The translations under genes were made by a program, and so were the position numbers. The notes below the pieces were generated by a model that saw nothing but the letters and a program-made list of their open reading frames with translations, ran no database searches and was not told the origin of the DNA. This document shows positions 21,431 to 31,830 of a DNA stretch of 64,000 bases, piece by piece. This DNA comes from Lucinisca nassula. Its lineage: Eukaryota > Mollusca > Bivalvia > Lucinida > Lucinidae. Each line of letters begins with the position of its first letter. The stretch's first letter is position 1. Location of the stretch: NCBI GenBank assembly GCA_963580285.1, contig OY757017.1:11420538-11484537 (forward strand), read 5' to 3'.

Positions 21431-22357
21431 TTCTACTTTACTTCTGGTTGTTCATCCCTTAATGCAGCCCTCATCTTGAGCGAATACATACTAGAGGCAG
21501 GGAACAATAAACAAGAATTGTATTTAACAACTCTACACACACACAAAGCCTTTGATGTAGTTGATCAGAATCCATTATTGAGAAAACTTTACCTTTATGG
21601 CATTCAGGTTGGGGATTGGCTCTTACTGAAAGATCTCTACTATGGATGTTTATCCAGGGTTAAGTGGGCTGGGGAGTTGTCAATACCGATAAGCATTAAG
21701 CAGGGTGTTAGACAGGGTGGGTATTATCGGCAAGACATTATAAGAGGTATAACAACCGCCTGTTGTTGCAGCTAGAGAGTAGATACGCAGGGGCAAGGAT
21801 AGGAGCTACTAGCATCCCACACATAACTGTGTCCGACGACCTGGCTCATCTTGCAGAAAAGGTAGACGACGTACAAATCATGGTATGGGACGTAGGTAAT
21901 AATGCTGATCGTGAGAGATACTCTATGCACCCAAACAAAAGTCACGCTTTCTGTTATACCAACAAAAGGAAGAAAAACACCGAACTAGTAATATTCCTGT
22001 CTGGAGAAAGAGTTTATATCACAGACTCAACAGCGCATCTAGGGATAGTCAGAAATATTTCTGGAAGAGTCGATGTGGGGGGTAAAGTCACCTTAGGGAG
22101 GAAAACGGCATATTCCTTAATGGGATCAGGGTTTCATGGGGGAATGGAGTAAAAGCTGCTCAGGGGAACACACATGGTATACTTTTGTTTTACCTAGATT
22201 ATTGTATTGTCTTGAGGTGCAAGTCCTAAAAAAGACATTGAGGCCCTTGAAAAATTCCAACGTAAATGCTTAGTTTACGAGATAATACCTCAAATTCAGT
22301 CTGTCTATCTCTCCTTGGTATTTTACCAATAGAAAATATCTTGCATAAAAACTATTA
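21431..22357 (+). pseudogene. LINE RT fragment, 3' part (split and mutated)
   Basis: Continues the LINE interrupted at 21002. Motif A reads LYLTTLHTHKAFDVV, with H where the first catalytic D is expected. QGVRQGG (motif B) is present. The frame shifts near 21760, after which VSDDLAHLAEKVDD is the motif C region. Further conserved text follows (NPxKSH, GRKTAYSLMG) and decays beyond 22150. It ends at 22357, where a reverse PLE 3' end begins. Not functional. Confidence 0.75.
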
Positions 22358-22731
22358 CAAGTAGAAGTAAAACAAAGATCAGGAATCGATACAATTAACT
22401 TACTCCACCCATCAAAGACACCAAAGGGAAAAAAACACAAACATGAAGCGACCAGACCATAATGGAAACATAAACAAAGGAAGGTCATAAGGACAGTTAC
22501 TTTCCCACAAAATGGTCAAATGGCCATCCAAAATAAAAAGACACAAGTGATACACACAGTAAGTAACAAACAACAACATAAATAAACCGCCACAGGAGAA
22601 CCGCCTTGGAACGGTCAGTGGAAAGAATTTCACTGGGGGGGGGGGGGGGCTTAAATCGATTTTACATGGCCATAATCCTCGCCCTTACCTCTGTCGCGGT
22701 ATACACTATTTTTGTTTAGTCCGCATGAAAT
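22358..22731 (-). mobile_element. PLE 3' end, reverse copy, part 1
   Basis: Matches 18341-18700 in the same orientation. It is interrupted at GTCCGCATGAA by a second PLE 3' end in opposite orientation and resumes at about 23000 with TTACTCATCAGTG. Contains a run of about ten G at 22637. Confidence 0.75.
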
Positions 22732-22999
22732 CTTCCACTGACCGTTCCAAGGCGGCTCTTCTGTGGCGATTTATTTATGTTGTTGTTTGTTACTTACTGT
22801 GTGTATCACTTGTGTCTTTTGGTTTTGGATGGCCATATGGCCATTTTGTGGGAAATTAACTGTCCTTATGGCCTTCCTTTGTTTAGGTTTCCATTATGGT
22901 CTGGTCGCTTAATGTTTGTATTTCTTTCCCTTTGGTGTCTTTTATGGGTGGAGTAAGTTAATTGTATCAATTCCTGATCTTTGTTTTACTTCTACTTTC
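22732..22999 (+). mobile_element. PLE 3' end inserted into another PLE 3' end
   Basis: A 268-bp forward copy, from ATCTTCCACTGACCGTTCC to the usual TTTACTTCTACTTT terminus. It lies between the two halves of the reverse copy 22358-22731 / 23000-23265 and forms an inverted pair with the first half. The 5' truncation point matches that of other short copies (see 39440). Confidence 0.75.
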
Positions 23000-23265
23000 C
23001 TTACTCATCAGTGTAACATCTCCGAGAACATACAAATAAAAAAAACTACAGAGATGAAACAAGGTTGAGGACTCGACAGCATACAACAACAGAATTGCTG
23101 GAGCAAAGGAAAACCAACAGTTAGACTCCGAGGGGCCCGACCAAAGACGGGGCATCAGGCGCCAACCAACATAACGAATACTTAAATAAAATAAATTTCC
23201 ATTTATGTTTTTATGTTGGAACCGTCATATAATCTTAAACCCGACCCACCGGTGTGCAATCTGTT
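23000..23265 (-). mobile_element. PLE 3' end, reverse copy, part 2
   Basis: Resumes the copy broken at 22731, covering the region equivalent to 18715-18960 (CTCATCAGTG, GACTCGACAGCA, CCAACAGTTAGACTCCGA, GACCCACCGGTGTGCAAT). It includes the last codons of the RT frame. Confidence 0.65.
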
Positions 23266-23276
23266 TGTCACTTCTA

Positions 23277-23519
23277 TTAGAAATGACAGTTCTGTAGAAG
23301 ACTGATTCGACAGTCCGCCGTCAAAACGTTCCCCCTATACGTCTTATGGCTAGAAATACCGCGTTCCTGGAGACGCTGTGGTACAGTTAAGGAACTTATG
23401 CGTAGGTTATGGATTCCCACGGTCTCCTGGGCAGTTTCCACAGACGTCCTGAATCGGTCGCGTAAATGACTCTGCAACTTGACGGTATGAAAGCCCACCT
23501 TCTGCCATACCGAGGGCAT
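23277..23519 (-). pseudogene. Tc1-like transposase N-terminal fragment
   Basis: An 80-codon reverse frame contains HLRDRFRTSVETAQETVG, RISSLTVPQRLQERGI and YRGNVLTADCR. This resembles the second helix-turn-helix of Tc1/mariner-family DNA-binding domains (the T-VRNRL-E-G-RARRPYRGNVLT pattern). The catalytic DDE part is absent and I see no TIR nearby, so this is a relic. The call rests on this motif alone. Confidence 0.65.
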
Positions 23520-25086
23520 GAAGATGATCGACGTTACTTAGACCTCCCGTTAACTTGTTCTTATGAAATGTTTTGCTGGCTTTTTCATGTTAAGTATCCG
23601 GACCTTATAATGGCAGTAAATATAGTGCCAAAATATCGTGATTACGAAAATTTTGCAATTTTTGCATTTTGCACGTGCACATGCACATCATGAAAATCAT
23701 GCAGTATTCGTGTCAAACTAACTCATGCTTCGGTGACAACATTACAATAGCATATTTATCAGTTGAAAAAGTCAGTCATTTTTGCCTTAAACTAAATAAA
23801 TCAAAATTCTAAAAGTGGTGCGTTTTCATTGAATCTGAGTATATCTTGAAACAGAAGTAGCGTTAACGGGGCAAAGAAAGAAAGTAAGAAAGAAATGACA
23901 ATGACAATACTTTATTCATGAAAGGAAGAAAGAAATGACATTGACAAATTTCTTTATTCGTGAAAGAGGCACCTGGTAACATTAACAAACAACAATCCAA
24001 ACAGGTACCAAACGTCGAAACAACATTGGACATAGGGGACCTTGCATGAGTGTTCATGTATTATTGAATTTATTAAGGAAAAGGAAGAAAATGCGTGGCT
24101 TCGCAGAGCATTTTATATATTTTCATCAATGAGTTTAATAAATTCGATAATACATGGCCACGAATCAAGATTCTGTTTATCCTATGACATTTAAAACGCA
24201 ATTTATTCACAAATGTCAAAATCTCGCCATTAGTTAAAGCGACATAGTTAAGAACGCCGTAAATGTAACGTTACGGGTCGTATCTAACTAATTTGCATAT
24301 TCAATCCACTAGTGGATTGTCGAATTTATTACATAGCCTTATTACACTCTCGGACCCGACGTCATATGATAATTCTTGTTTCAACGTTCATTCAACGCTG
24401 GAAAGTTACAACTATCTACCAACAACAATCACGACAGGCACCCAACATAGAAACAACGTTTCGACGTTGAATAGGCGCTGTTTCATCCACATACACTAGT
24501 CCTGCTCCAGATGTTTTAGCCTGTTTTTAATATGTAAATAAACCTATTTTAACCGTTGCGCATCAGCTACCCCTTCCATTGCGAGAATACTCAACTCTGG
24601 GGGAGGCAATTACATTGATTCCACTTCTATTTAGTGCACATATATTCCTGATCATTGCCTCCACTTCTATTTAGTACACATATATACAGGCCAACTTTAC
24701 CCCACTTCTATTTTATGTTAATTGGCACTGGTCTACTGTCTTTGGTCAGTTACTGGTCAGTGATTGTTGAGAACAAACATAAAAATGAATTGCGGAAAAG
24801 AAAAAAAATGACATGGCGTGGACAAGACTTGATGTTCTACTGCATTACTGCAGATGGAAGGAATCTTAAACAGGTGTCGATATTTGCTTATTTTGTGGCT
24901 TTTGCCTACCTTGTTATACCTTATGCAAAACTTGCGGTATTTTGTGCTTCCTTAATCTATTTTACCCAGCCATATTATTTGTAATTAATATCCCTACCTA
25001 TTTAACGTTTGCCTACCTTGCGGTACCGTTTGCCTACCTTGTGCTTCCTTGTGGTATTTAGTATGAATCAGAATGACCGATTACTG
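23520..25086. other. No gene seen
   Basis: Mostly unassigned AT-rich sequence. A short duplication (AAGAAAGAAATGACAATGACAA and AAGAAAGAAATGACATTGACAA, in part) lies at 23886-23950. Between 24605 and 24715 three copies of CCACTTCTATTT follow tail-like motifs (TTCCTGATCATTGCC), remnants of the SINE/PLE 3' end. The 109-codon frame at 24655-24984 has hydrophobic stretches but no recognisable family. Confidence 0.4.
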
Positions 25087-25454
25087 AGAGGTAGTTCGAT
25101 CACGAACCGTGGTTAACCAGTGGTTAACCAGTCAGATCGAACTCAGTCTGGTAGCGGTCTGGTAGCATGGCGGAAGTGTCGTGACGTCACTCTGGTCGAA
25201 CCAGACTAAAGCGTGGGTTACTCTGGTAGATACGTCACACCATACGTAACAAAGATGGCGGCGAAAGATGCGAACACTAATGTCCGGGAATTGACTGCTT
25301 CTATTCAAGAAATAGAGGGTCTGTGTACCAGTCAACCAAACATCTACCAGACGTCGTTCGATCACACCTGTGAAAAAAAACATGGAAATCATGGGAAGAC
25401 CGTGCACAATTTGACTTCCGCTACCATGGTCTGGTAAATGGTCGAACTACCTCT
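25087..25454. mobile_element. MITE with AGAGGTAGTTCGA termini
   Basis: About 370 bp bounded by AGAGGTAGTTCGATCACGAA and its inverted match GGTCGAACTACCTCT. A second, partial copy at 34680-34885 (reverse) shares AGAGTGACGTCACGAC and the CTTTAGTCTGGTT core. Immediately right, 25467-25555 is an inverted partial copy of 25355-25450, so this copy can fold back. No coding capacity. Confidence 0.65.
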
Positions 25455-25466
25455 GAAGATGATGAT

Positions 25467-25555
25467 GAGGCAGTTCGATCATCGACCATACTATGGTAGC
25501 GGAAGTCAAACTGCTCATGTTTTTTCACTGGTGTGATCGAACGACCTCTGGTAGA
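25467..25555 (-). repeat. Inverted partial duplicate of the MITE right end
   Basis: Reads GCAGTTCGATCATCGACCAT, TGGTAGCGGAAGTCAAACTG and TTCACTGGTGTGATCGAACGA. These are the reverse complement of 25355-25450 with few changes. It abuts the SINE at 25556. Confidence 0.6.
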
Positions 25556-25857
25556 CCTTTGGTAAACAAATAGCTCAGTGCACTTGCCTCTGATGCTAGA
25601 GGTTCAGGGTTCGATCCCCGGCAGCGGCGATAAAATTTCGGTGTCCGAACACGCTCCTTCTGATCGGGACGTTAACTGTATGCCCTGTGCAGGGTGGGAA
25701 AGTAACTGTCCTTCTGGCTTTCCGCTATTGATGTTTTCATTAGGTCTGTTGTTTCATGTTTGTGTTTCTTTCCCTTTGGTGTCTCTGATAAGAGCTGTGG
25801 GTTGATTGTATCGATTCCTGATCATTGCCCCCACTTCTGTTTTAAAGAACCCTACCG
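25556..25857 (+). mobile_element. tRNA-headed SINE with PLE-like 3' half
   Basis: The head has AATAGCTCAGTGCAC (A box) and AGGGTTCGATCCCCGG (B box). From about 25690 the body (GGGAAAGTAACTGTCCTTCTGG in part, GTTTCTTTCCCTTTGGTGTC, TGTATCGATTCCTGATC) is clearly homologous to the last ~150 bp of the Penelope-like element at 18341-18490. It ends CCACTTCTGTTTTA. The shared tail suggests mobilisation by that element's reverse transcriptase. Another tail is at 63846-63958. Confidence 0.75.
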
Positions 25858-25867
25858 TAATTACACG

Positions 25868-25970
25868 GTTACTGTGAAGGCTTTCATCCTGCAAAACCTG
25901 GAGTGTATGTAATGTACACCTGCGAGTAATGGCCAAGTTTGACCGATCGCAGTATCAGTAGAAAGAAAGA
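25868..25970 (+). repeat. Short repeat also found at 42372-42472
   Basis: A ~95-bp sequence with CTTTCATCCTGCAAA, GTGTATGTAATGTACACCTG, CGAGTAATGG and CGATCGCAGTAT, then a GAAAGAAAGAAA tail. The other copy lies in the loop of the inverted repeat at 42208-42585. The simple tail suggests a SINE 3' end; the class is unknown. Confidence 0.55.
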
Positions 25971-26064
25971 AAATGGGGCAGCCCCCATGTCACGATTGGA
26001 ATTTTTGGACGACGAGGAAGGTCACGATTTTGAACACTGCAGAAATAGCAGTGCCGATTCTATA

Positions 26065-26462
26065 TTTCATATTGTGCATAGGGGACATGAACTTCCCAAA
26101 GCTGTCTTGGGATGAAGAAGATGTTCCTCTTATATTGCCTGGGTGTAACTATCCAGGTTTATATGAGGAATTTATAGACATTCTAAATGAGTTCAGCCTT
26201 TCCCAGGCTGTCAGGGAGGCCACCAGATGCGGCAATATCCTGGATCTTTTTATGACATCGAATATCACCCTTATCAATACTGTTCAAATACTTCCTGGCC
26301 TGTCAGATCATGACATAGTCAAATCTGCAGTCAGCATAAAGCCAAGAGTGGTAAAACAAACCCACGGAAAACCTTCCTTTATAGGAAGGCAGACTGGGAG
26401 TCTTTTAGACAATTCATCTCTTTCTTCAGCACCTCATTCATGCCTGAGGTAAGAAATAAGAC
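26065..26462 (+). pseudogene. LINE endonuclease C-terminal part (5' truncated)
   Basis: The frame encodes GDMNFPKLSWDEED, then a leucine-rich stretch and LPGLSDHDIVKSAVSI. This is the end of an APE-type endonuclease domain with the conserved GDxN and SDHD motifs. After about 26355 the frame shifts by one base and continues as RKADWESFRQFISFF up to the R1 insertion at 26463. It belongs to the same LINE as the RT at 26776-28857. The N-terminal catalytic part of the endonuclease is missing. Confidence 0.75.
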
Positions 26463-26778
26463 TGTTGCAGTTTATATTTTACTTTTGGTCCTTTGAGATC
26501 AGCGTGAATATTCTGAGAAATCAGAAATAAATTATTGGTTTAGACTCATTCTAGAAAGGTTTTTAATTATTTGGACCCTATTTTGATATATATCAGTCTT
26601 TGAATCGACTGCCTATTCGAAATTCGCAAAATTGCAGTATGTTTCCACTGGCTTTCTTTGCCGGATCATTACAGGGTCACTGATGAGGCTTTATTAGCCG
26701 AAACTACGTAGTATGGCCCATCTTTTTTCTTATGAATGTTTTCATTGCTCTTAAAGGAACTCATTTTTGATTTTTAAT
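26463..26778 (+). mobile_element. R1 repeat inserted in the LINE
   Basis: About 310 bp, the reverse complement of 5745-6045, lies exactly between the LINE segments encoding RNKTV and NWIDFK. Landmarks are GTTTATATTTTACTTTTGG at the start and GAACTCATTTTTGATTTTTA at the end. No target duplication is obvious. It separates the endonuclease from the RT. Confidence 0.7.
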
Positions 26779-28857
26779 TGGATTGATTTTAAAAATGCAA
26801 TTCATGATGGCATTAATAAATTCATCCCGGCTAAACTTTTAAGCTCAAAAAAGCATCTTCCATGGATATCTAACCACATTCGTCGAGACATGAGAAAGCG
26901 TGATAAACTGTACAGAAAGTTTAAGACGTCCAAAACTGCAGACAGTAGAAAAAAGTTTCTAAAGATCAAACACTCAGTAAAAAGGCAAATTAAAGTGTCA
27001 TACGAAAACTACCTTCAAGGCATCCTCGGCATAAACAGTTCCTCAGATAATGACCAAGATCAAGTTCAGTCAGATTTTTCACGTAAAAGACTTTTTAGTC
27101 TTTTGAAAAACTCCAAAGAAGACTCACAGGGCATAAGTCTCCTTAAAGAAGGTGAGTACACATACACAACCAATGTTGACAAGGCCAATTCACTTCGCTC
27201 TGTCTTTTCTGCTAGATCAGCTCTAAACCTTGTTAAACTGTGCCAAGGGGCTCTGCTGAGTGGTGTCCAGTCTGGCCTGAATTTGCTGATACCTGATTCC
27301 TTTCAAAGTAAGGTGCCAGCAATGCCCGACATCGTCATATCAGCAAATGGAGTCTTGAAGCTTTTGACAAGCCTAAATCCCTCCAAGGCAGCTGGCCCTG
27401 ATGCTATTAAACCTGTTGTCCTCAAAGAATTAGCCAATGAAATAGCTCCTATTGTGGCAGCTATCTTTCAATTATCACTGGACACAGGCACAGTCCCATC
27501 TGACTGGAAAAAGGCATTTGTTACTCCCCTATTTAAGAAGGGTGACAAAACCAATCCCGCCAACTACCGCCCAATTTCACTGACATGCATCCTTTGCAAA
27601 ACAATGGAGCACATAATCGCTTCCAACTTAACCAGGCACTTCGAGAAGCACAACATTTTATATGACCTACAACACGGCTTCAGAGAGCGCAGATCTTGTG
27701 AAACTCAGTTGATTCAGCTTGTCGAGGACCTTGCCAGATCTCTTACACAAGGCAAACAGACCGATTTGATACTACTAGATTTTAGTAAGGCCTTCGACAA
27801 GGTGAACCACCTGAAACTACTTTATAAACTCCAAATGCATGGTGTGCAAGGTAAGGCCCACAACTGGATCCAGTCTTTTCTGATGGGCAGAAGTCAGAGG
27901 GTGGTCCTAGAAGGTGAGTGCTCAGATGAAGTTCCGGTTTCTTCAGGTGTACCGCAGGGATCAGTTCTCGGCCCTATACTTTTTCTGTTATACATAAACG
28001 ACTTGCCTGACAATGTACAGTCACAAGTTCGCCTATTCGCCGATGATACTGCGGTATACTTGACGATTAACGGCCCAGATAGCTCAGCCATCCTGCAGAA
28101 AGACTTGGATCAGCTACAACAATGGGAGGCCTTGTGGGACATGGAATTTAATCCTGGTAAGTGTCAAGTATTGCACATAACCAGGTCACAAAATCCAATA
28201 AAAACCCAATACACCATGCACGGCCAAGTTCTGGAATCTGTCCCTACTGCTAGATATCTAGGTGTCGACATCTCCACCAATCTCAGTTTTAATACCCATA
28301 TTAATAGAATCACTGCCAATGCAAACAAATCCCTAGGCTTCATTAAACGAAATGTTAAATGTAAGCACCCTGGCGTCCGCGAAGCGGCATACAAGACAAT
28401 AGTACGACCTCAACTCGAATACGGCTCCACAGTTTGTGGTCCGTATACTCAGACTTACTCCGACATTGTTGAAATGATACAGCATAGAGCAGCCCGTTGG
28501 ACCCTAAGCAGAGTCTCATCATATGACAGTGTAACAGATATGTTATCCCAACTTGGCTGGAGATCACTGGACCAGAGACGGTCTGACGCGCGGCTCTGCA
28601 TGTTTTACAAAATCATGAATGGTCTAGTTGCTGTACCATTACCACCATACTTCCAGCAGGTTACAACAAGGACACGTCATGGCCAGTCCCACTCCCTCGC
28701 AATACGTCAGATCCATACCGCATACAATTATTATAAATATTCATTCTTCCCCCTAGCAGTTTGGCAATGGAATAAACTTCCCCCTTGTGTTGTGCTTCTG
28801 CCTACACTGACTCAGTTCAGTGTGGCAGTCCGGTCACTTGACCACAAACTTCCGTGA
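26776..28857 (+). CDS. LINE reverse transcriptase (CR1/Jockey-group), open but start-less
   Basis: An open frame of about 690 codons encodes the linker and RT of a non-LTR retrotransposon that copies its own RNA at a nicked target. Counting from 26767, AAGPDAIKP is at about residue 208 and motif A LLDFSKAFDKV at about 335-345 (catalytic D338). Motif B GVPQGSVLGPILF starts at 394, and motif C LFADDTAVY at about 423 carries the catalytic DD. The usual C-terminal YLGVDIS, LGFIKRN and RPQLEYGSTV blocks follow. No ATG begins the frame: the open frame simply enters from the R1 insertion, so it is a fragment of one longer ORF. The catalytic residues look intact. A CR1, L2 or Crack-like clade is likely; it needs a tree. 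Confidence 0.85.
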   Translation, partial: NWIDFKNAIHDGINKFIPAKLLSSKKHLPWISNHIRRDMRKRDKLYRKFKTSKTADSRKKFLKIKHSVKRQIKVSYENYLQGILGINSSSDNDQDQVQSDFSRKRLFSLLKNSKEDSQGISLLKEGEYTYTTNVDKANSLRSVFSARSALNLVKLCQGALLSGVQSGLNLLIPDSFQSKVPAMPDIVISANGVLKLLTSLNPSKAAGPDAIKPVVLKELANEIAPIVAAIFQLSLDTGTVPSDWKKAFVTPLFKKGDKTNPANYRPISLTCILCKTMEHIIASNLTRHFEKHNILYDLQHGFRERRSCETQLIQLVEDLARSLTQGKQTDLILLDFSKAFDKVNHLKLLYKLQMHGVQGKAHNWIQSFLMGRSQRVVLEGECSDEVPVSSGVPQGSVLGPILFLLYINDLPDNVQSQVRLFADDTAVYLTINGPDSSAILQKDLDQLQQWEALWDMEFNPGKCQVLHITRSQNPIKTQYTMHGQVLESVPTARYLGVDISTNLSFNTHINRITANANKSLGFIKRNVKCKHPGVREAAYKTIVRPQLEYGSTVCGPYTQTYSDIVEMIQHRAARWTLSRVSSYDSVTDMLSQLGWRSLDQRRSDARLCMFYKIMNGLVAVPLPPYFQQVTTRTRHGQSHSLAIRQIHTAYNYYKYSFFPLAVWQWNKLPPCVVLLPTLTQFSVAVRSLDHKLP

Positions 28858-29062
28858 ACACAACAATCCTGTTTTTAACTGATTTTAATCTCATCTGTTT
28901 TTAACACTTAACACTATCATCTATTTTTTTCACATCTCCTATCACACTTTTTAGTCTCACTTTTCATCTGTCATTTATTCTCACGACGCGCAATCATCCT
29001 GCACGTAATCCTCGCGAGGGGGTGTTGCAGTACAACTAGATAGATAGATATAGATATTTTAC
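28858..29062 (+). mobile_element. LINE 3' untranslated end with TAGA tail
   Basis: Follows the stop codon of the RT frame and closes with CTAGATAGATAGATATAGATA, a simple-repeat tail rather than poly(A). Such tails are known for several L2/CR1-group LINEs. The next element's target duplication begins about 30 bp further on. Confidence 0.6.
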
Positions 29063-29103
29063 ATCTTTTTACAAATAAACATGCTTTAACAACAATTAAA
29101 ATG

Positions 29104-30720
29104 GGAAGGTATAATTTGAGGACTTTTACTGGAGGACCGGAGGACTGAGGACCAAGTCCTCTAGAGGACCAGGGGTATAATTTGAGGACCAAATACAGGA
29201 GGACCAGTGCTTTAATAAGCCATATAATGGCTTTGATAATTGAAGATAAATTACTGTTTATTGAAAATGACACCTACTGGTATGGTATATCACCTCATGG
29301 GCATATGTATAAAAAAAGAAAATTAAATAGAATAAATAAATTGAAAAACATGTTATTATGCTCAGGAAATTTTTCACCATAAAATTTTATGAAATATATT
29401 TTTGGCAACTTGTTATTCTGATAAAAAATGTTTAGTTGAAATTAGAATTTCTCTCTACTTTGTATAGACTTGATTTAATCAATCTGTTATTTTTTTTTAA
29501 TTCACAAACTGCATGATGAACAGTGAAGATCCTGATCAGATGGCATCTTGCTACTCTATAAAAAATTTTCACTTGAAATTAGAACTTCTCTACAGTAAGT
29601 ACTTTCTATATACTTAATATAAGCTACCTGTTAAATTCACAAACTACATGATGAACAGTGAAGATCCTGATCAGATGGCATCTTGTTACTCTTTTAAAAT
29701 GTTCACTTAAACATCACGAAAACATGCCTATATAATTTTGACCCCCTTGAACCCCACTTTTATATAGTAAAACTGGGGTTTACAGGGGTAAACCTTATTT
29801 TTCTTATTTCTGCTCTAAAATATATAGATTGTGGGAACTCGTTAGAACCACCTCTATATTTTGAGCAGAAATAAGAAAACTATCACAATTTTTCCATCTT
29901 AATTTTTTTTTTCGTTTTTTCGGCGGTAAAGTTTACAATGTATTTGTATAGGCGTGTTTTCGTAATGGTTAGAATTTCTCTTCTTTCAATATACATGTAC
30001 TGAATTTAAGCTATCTGTTAAATTCACAAACTGCATGATGAGCAGTGAAGATCCTGATCAGATGGCATCTTGTTACTCTTTTAAAAATGTTCACTTAAAA
30101 GCTGTCTGTTAAATTCACAAACTGCATGATGAACAGTGAAGATCCTGATTAGATGGCATCTCGTTACTGTATTAAAAATGTTCACTTAAAAGCTATCTGT
30201 TAAATTCACAAACTGCATGATAAACAGTGAAGATCCTGATGAGATGGCATCTTGTTACTCTTTTAAAAATGTTCACTTAAAAGCTAGCTGTTAAATTCAC
30301 AAACTGCATGATGAACAGTGAAGATCCTGATCAGATGGCATTTTGTTACTCTTTTTAAAAATGTTCACTTAAAAGCTAGCTGTTTAATTCACAAACTGCA
30401 TGATGAACAGTGAAGATCCTGATCAGATGGCATCTTGTTACTCTTTTAAAAATGTTTACTTAAAGTTAGAATTTCTCTACTTTCAATATTCATGTACTTA
30501 ATATAAGCTATCTGTTAAATTCACAAACTGCATGGTGAACAGTGAAGATCCTGATCAGATGGCTTATCTGGAGCTAAACTGTTTGCAAATGTAGGGATTG
30601 TCTTGTTCAGCGGGATAAGTGGGGAAAAAATAAATAAATTGAAGGAAAACATGTGATAAAGAAATTCTTCACCATATAAGTAAATTTCATATATTTTAGG
30701 CAATGTGTTACTCTTTTAAA
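29104..30720 (+). repeat. Left arm of the Foldback-like element
   Basis: The outer 290 bp (29104-29390) is the inverted partner of 34380-34622 and includes GGAGGACCGGAGGACTGAGG and a TCCTCTAGAGGA palindrome. Tandem-unit landmarks (AACTGCATGATG or variants) lie near 29508, 29642, 30029, 30119, 30209, 30300, 30392 and 30525. An R3 hairpin at 29739-29960 splits the series. Confidence 0.75.
29739..29960. repeat. R3 hairpin inside the left arm
   Basis: Has the outer CCCCACTTTTATATAGTAAA and the stem TTTCTTATTTCTGCTC paired with GAGCAGAAATAAGAAA. The inner arm is half deleted (GGAACTCGTTAGAACCACC without its partner). Confidence 0.65.
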
Positions 30721-30933
30721 AAAAGTATGTTCAGTTCTAATGGAAATTTCTCTACTCGGAAACAAAAAAAAGAAAAAGAAAAACAGTTATTTATTTATTT
30801 TATTTTTATTTATTTTATTTTATTTTTTTATTTTATTATTTTTTTTTATGTAGGGCAGTTTGGCCAAATTATTTTTTCGTAGTGGTTTTATCTATTCCTA
30901 TTCTATCAGTCATTTTATTACTTACTGGAAATG

Positions 30934-30964
<31 letters not shown>

Positions 30965-31654
30965 GACGGCCAAGTATTACATTCAGACATATGTATGGAA
31001 AAAAAAAACTTTTAATCTTATATCTTAAGCAACAAGCATTACCTCATAGCAGATGGAATTCAAATTTTTTTCTATTGTTTGTTTTCAGAGAACAACATTT
31101 CCATAGGACTCATATATGAAAAATTCTAAGCAAGAGTTTCTTTGAGAAGTAAAGAAAAAGGCTTGAAATTGCAATGGTTGTGATAGGCAGTTTAATGGTT
31201 ATTTGTAGGTGGGGTTTATCCTATTGTAGGTGGGGCAAAGTTATATATTATAACCAATGGCTGTAAGCCTATGATTCATAGGTTGAAATGTTGCAAATAA
31301 TTGAAAGTGTTCATTTTTGAAATGTGTTGTTAGATCTTTCAGAAGCATTTTTTTCTAATTATTTTGATTGTTAATTAGGGCCTAATTTATTATTAATTTT
31401 CTTAAGTTGAGCTGAGAAGTGAAAAAAAACGTGACCTTCCATTGCCGTACTCACACAGGACCCATAAATAAGCATTTATTTAATTATTTAAAAATGTTTT
31501 TTTATTATTTATTTTATTTTATCGTATCGTTTATTTCTTTTATTTATTTATTAGAAGTAATAATCAAGGAAAAATGAACCTTGTTGAAAAAGATCTAAGT
31601 CACCAAAGTGACAAGGTGTCTTCAGCTGAACATGTCCATAAAATGAACACTCCC

Positions 31655-31830
31655 CTCCCCCCCCCACCCCCCCCACACACACACCACCCCTAAAAATACC
31701 TTACAGAGAAAACTAGGGTTTACAGAAGCATACATTATCTTTCTTATTACTGCTCCAAGAAGTAGGTCATGGGTACTAGTTAGAACCACCTCAATGAGGC
31801 AGCAACCTATGTTTGCTTATATCAAAGATT
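31655..31830. repeat. R3 hairpin element
   Basis: Flank GGGTTTACAGAAGCATACATT, arm GGTCATGGGTACTAGTTAGA, ACCACCTCAATGAGGC at the turn, then CAACCTATG. The right arm has lost its TTCTAACGAGTAC part. Confidence 0.55.

Noticed and set aside
26767..26775. Start of the LINE RT frame at 26767
   Set aside because: The first codon would be TTG and lies in the inserted R1 repeat; the LINE sequence begins near 26776, so no true start exists here.
29500..30580. CRISPR-like array of direct repeats
   Set aside because: The repeats are ~90 bp with no distinct spacers, belong to a Foldback-like arm with an inverted partner, and the genome is eukaryotic.
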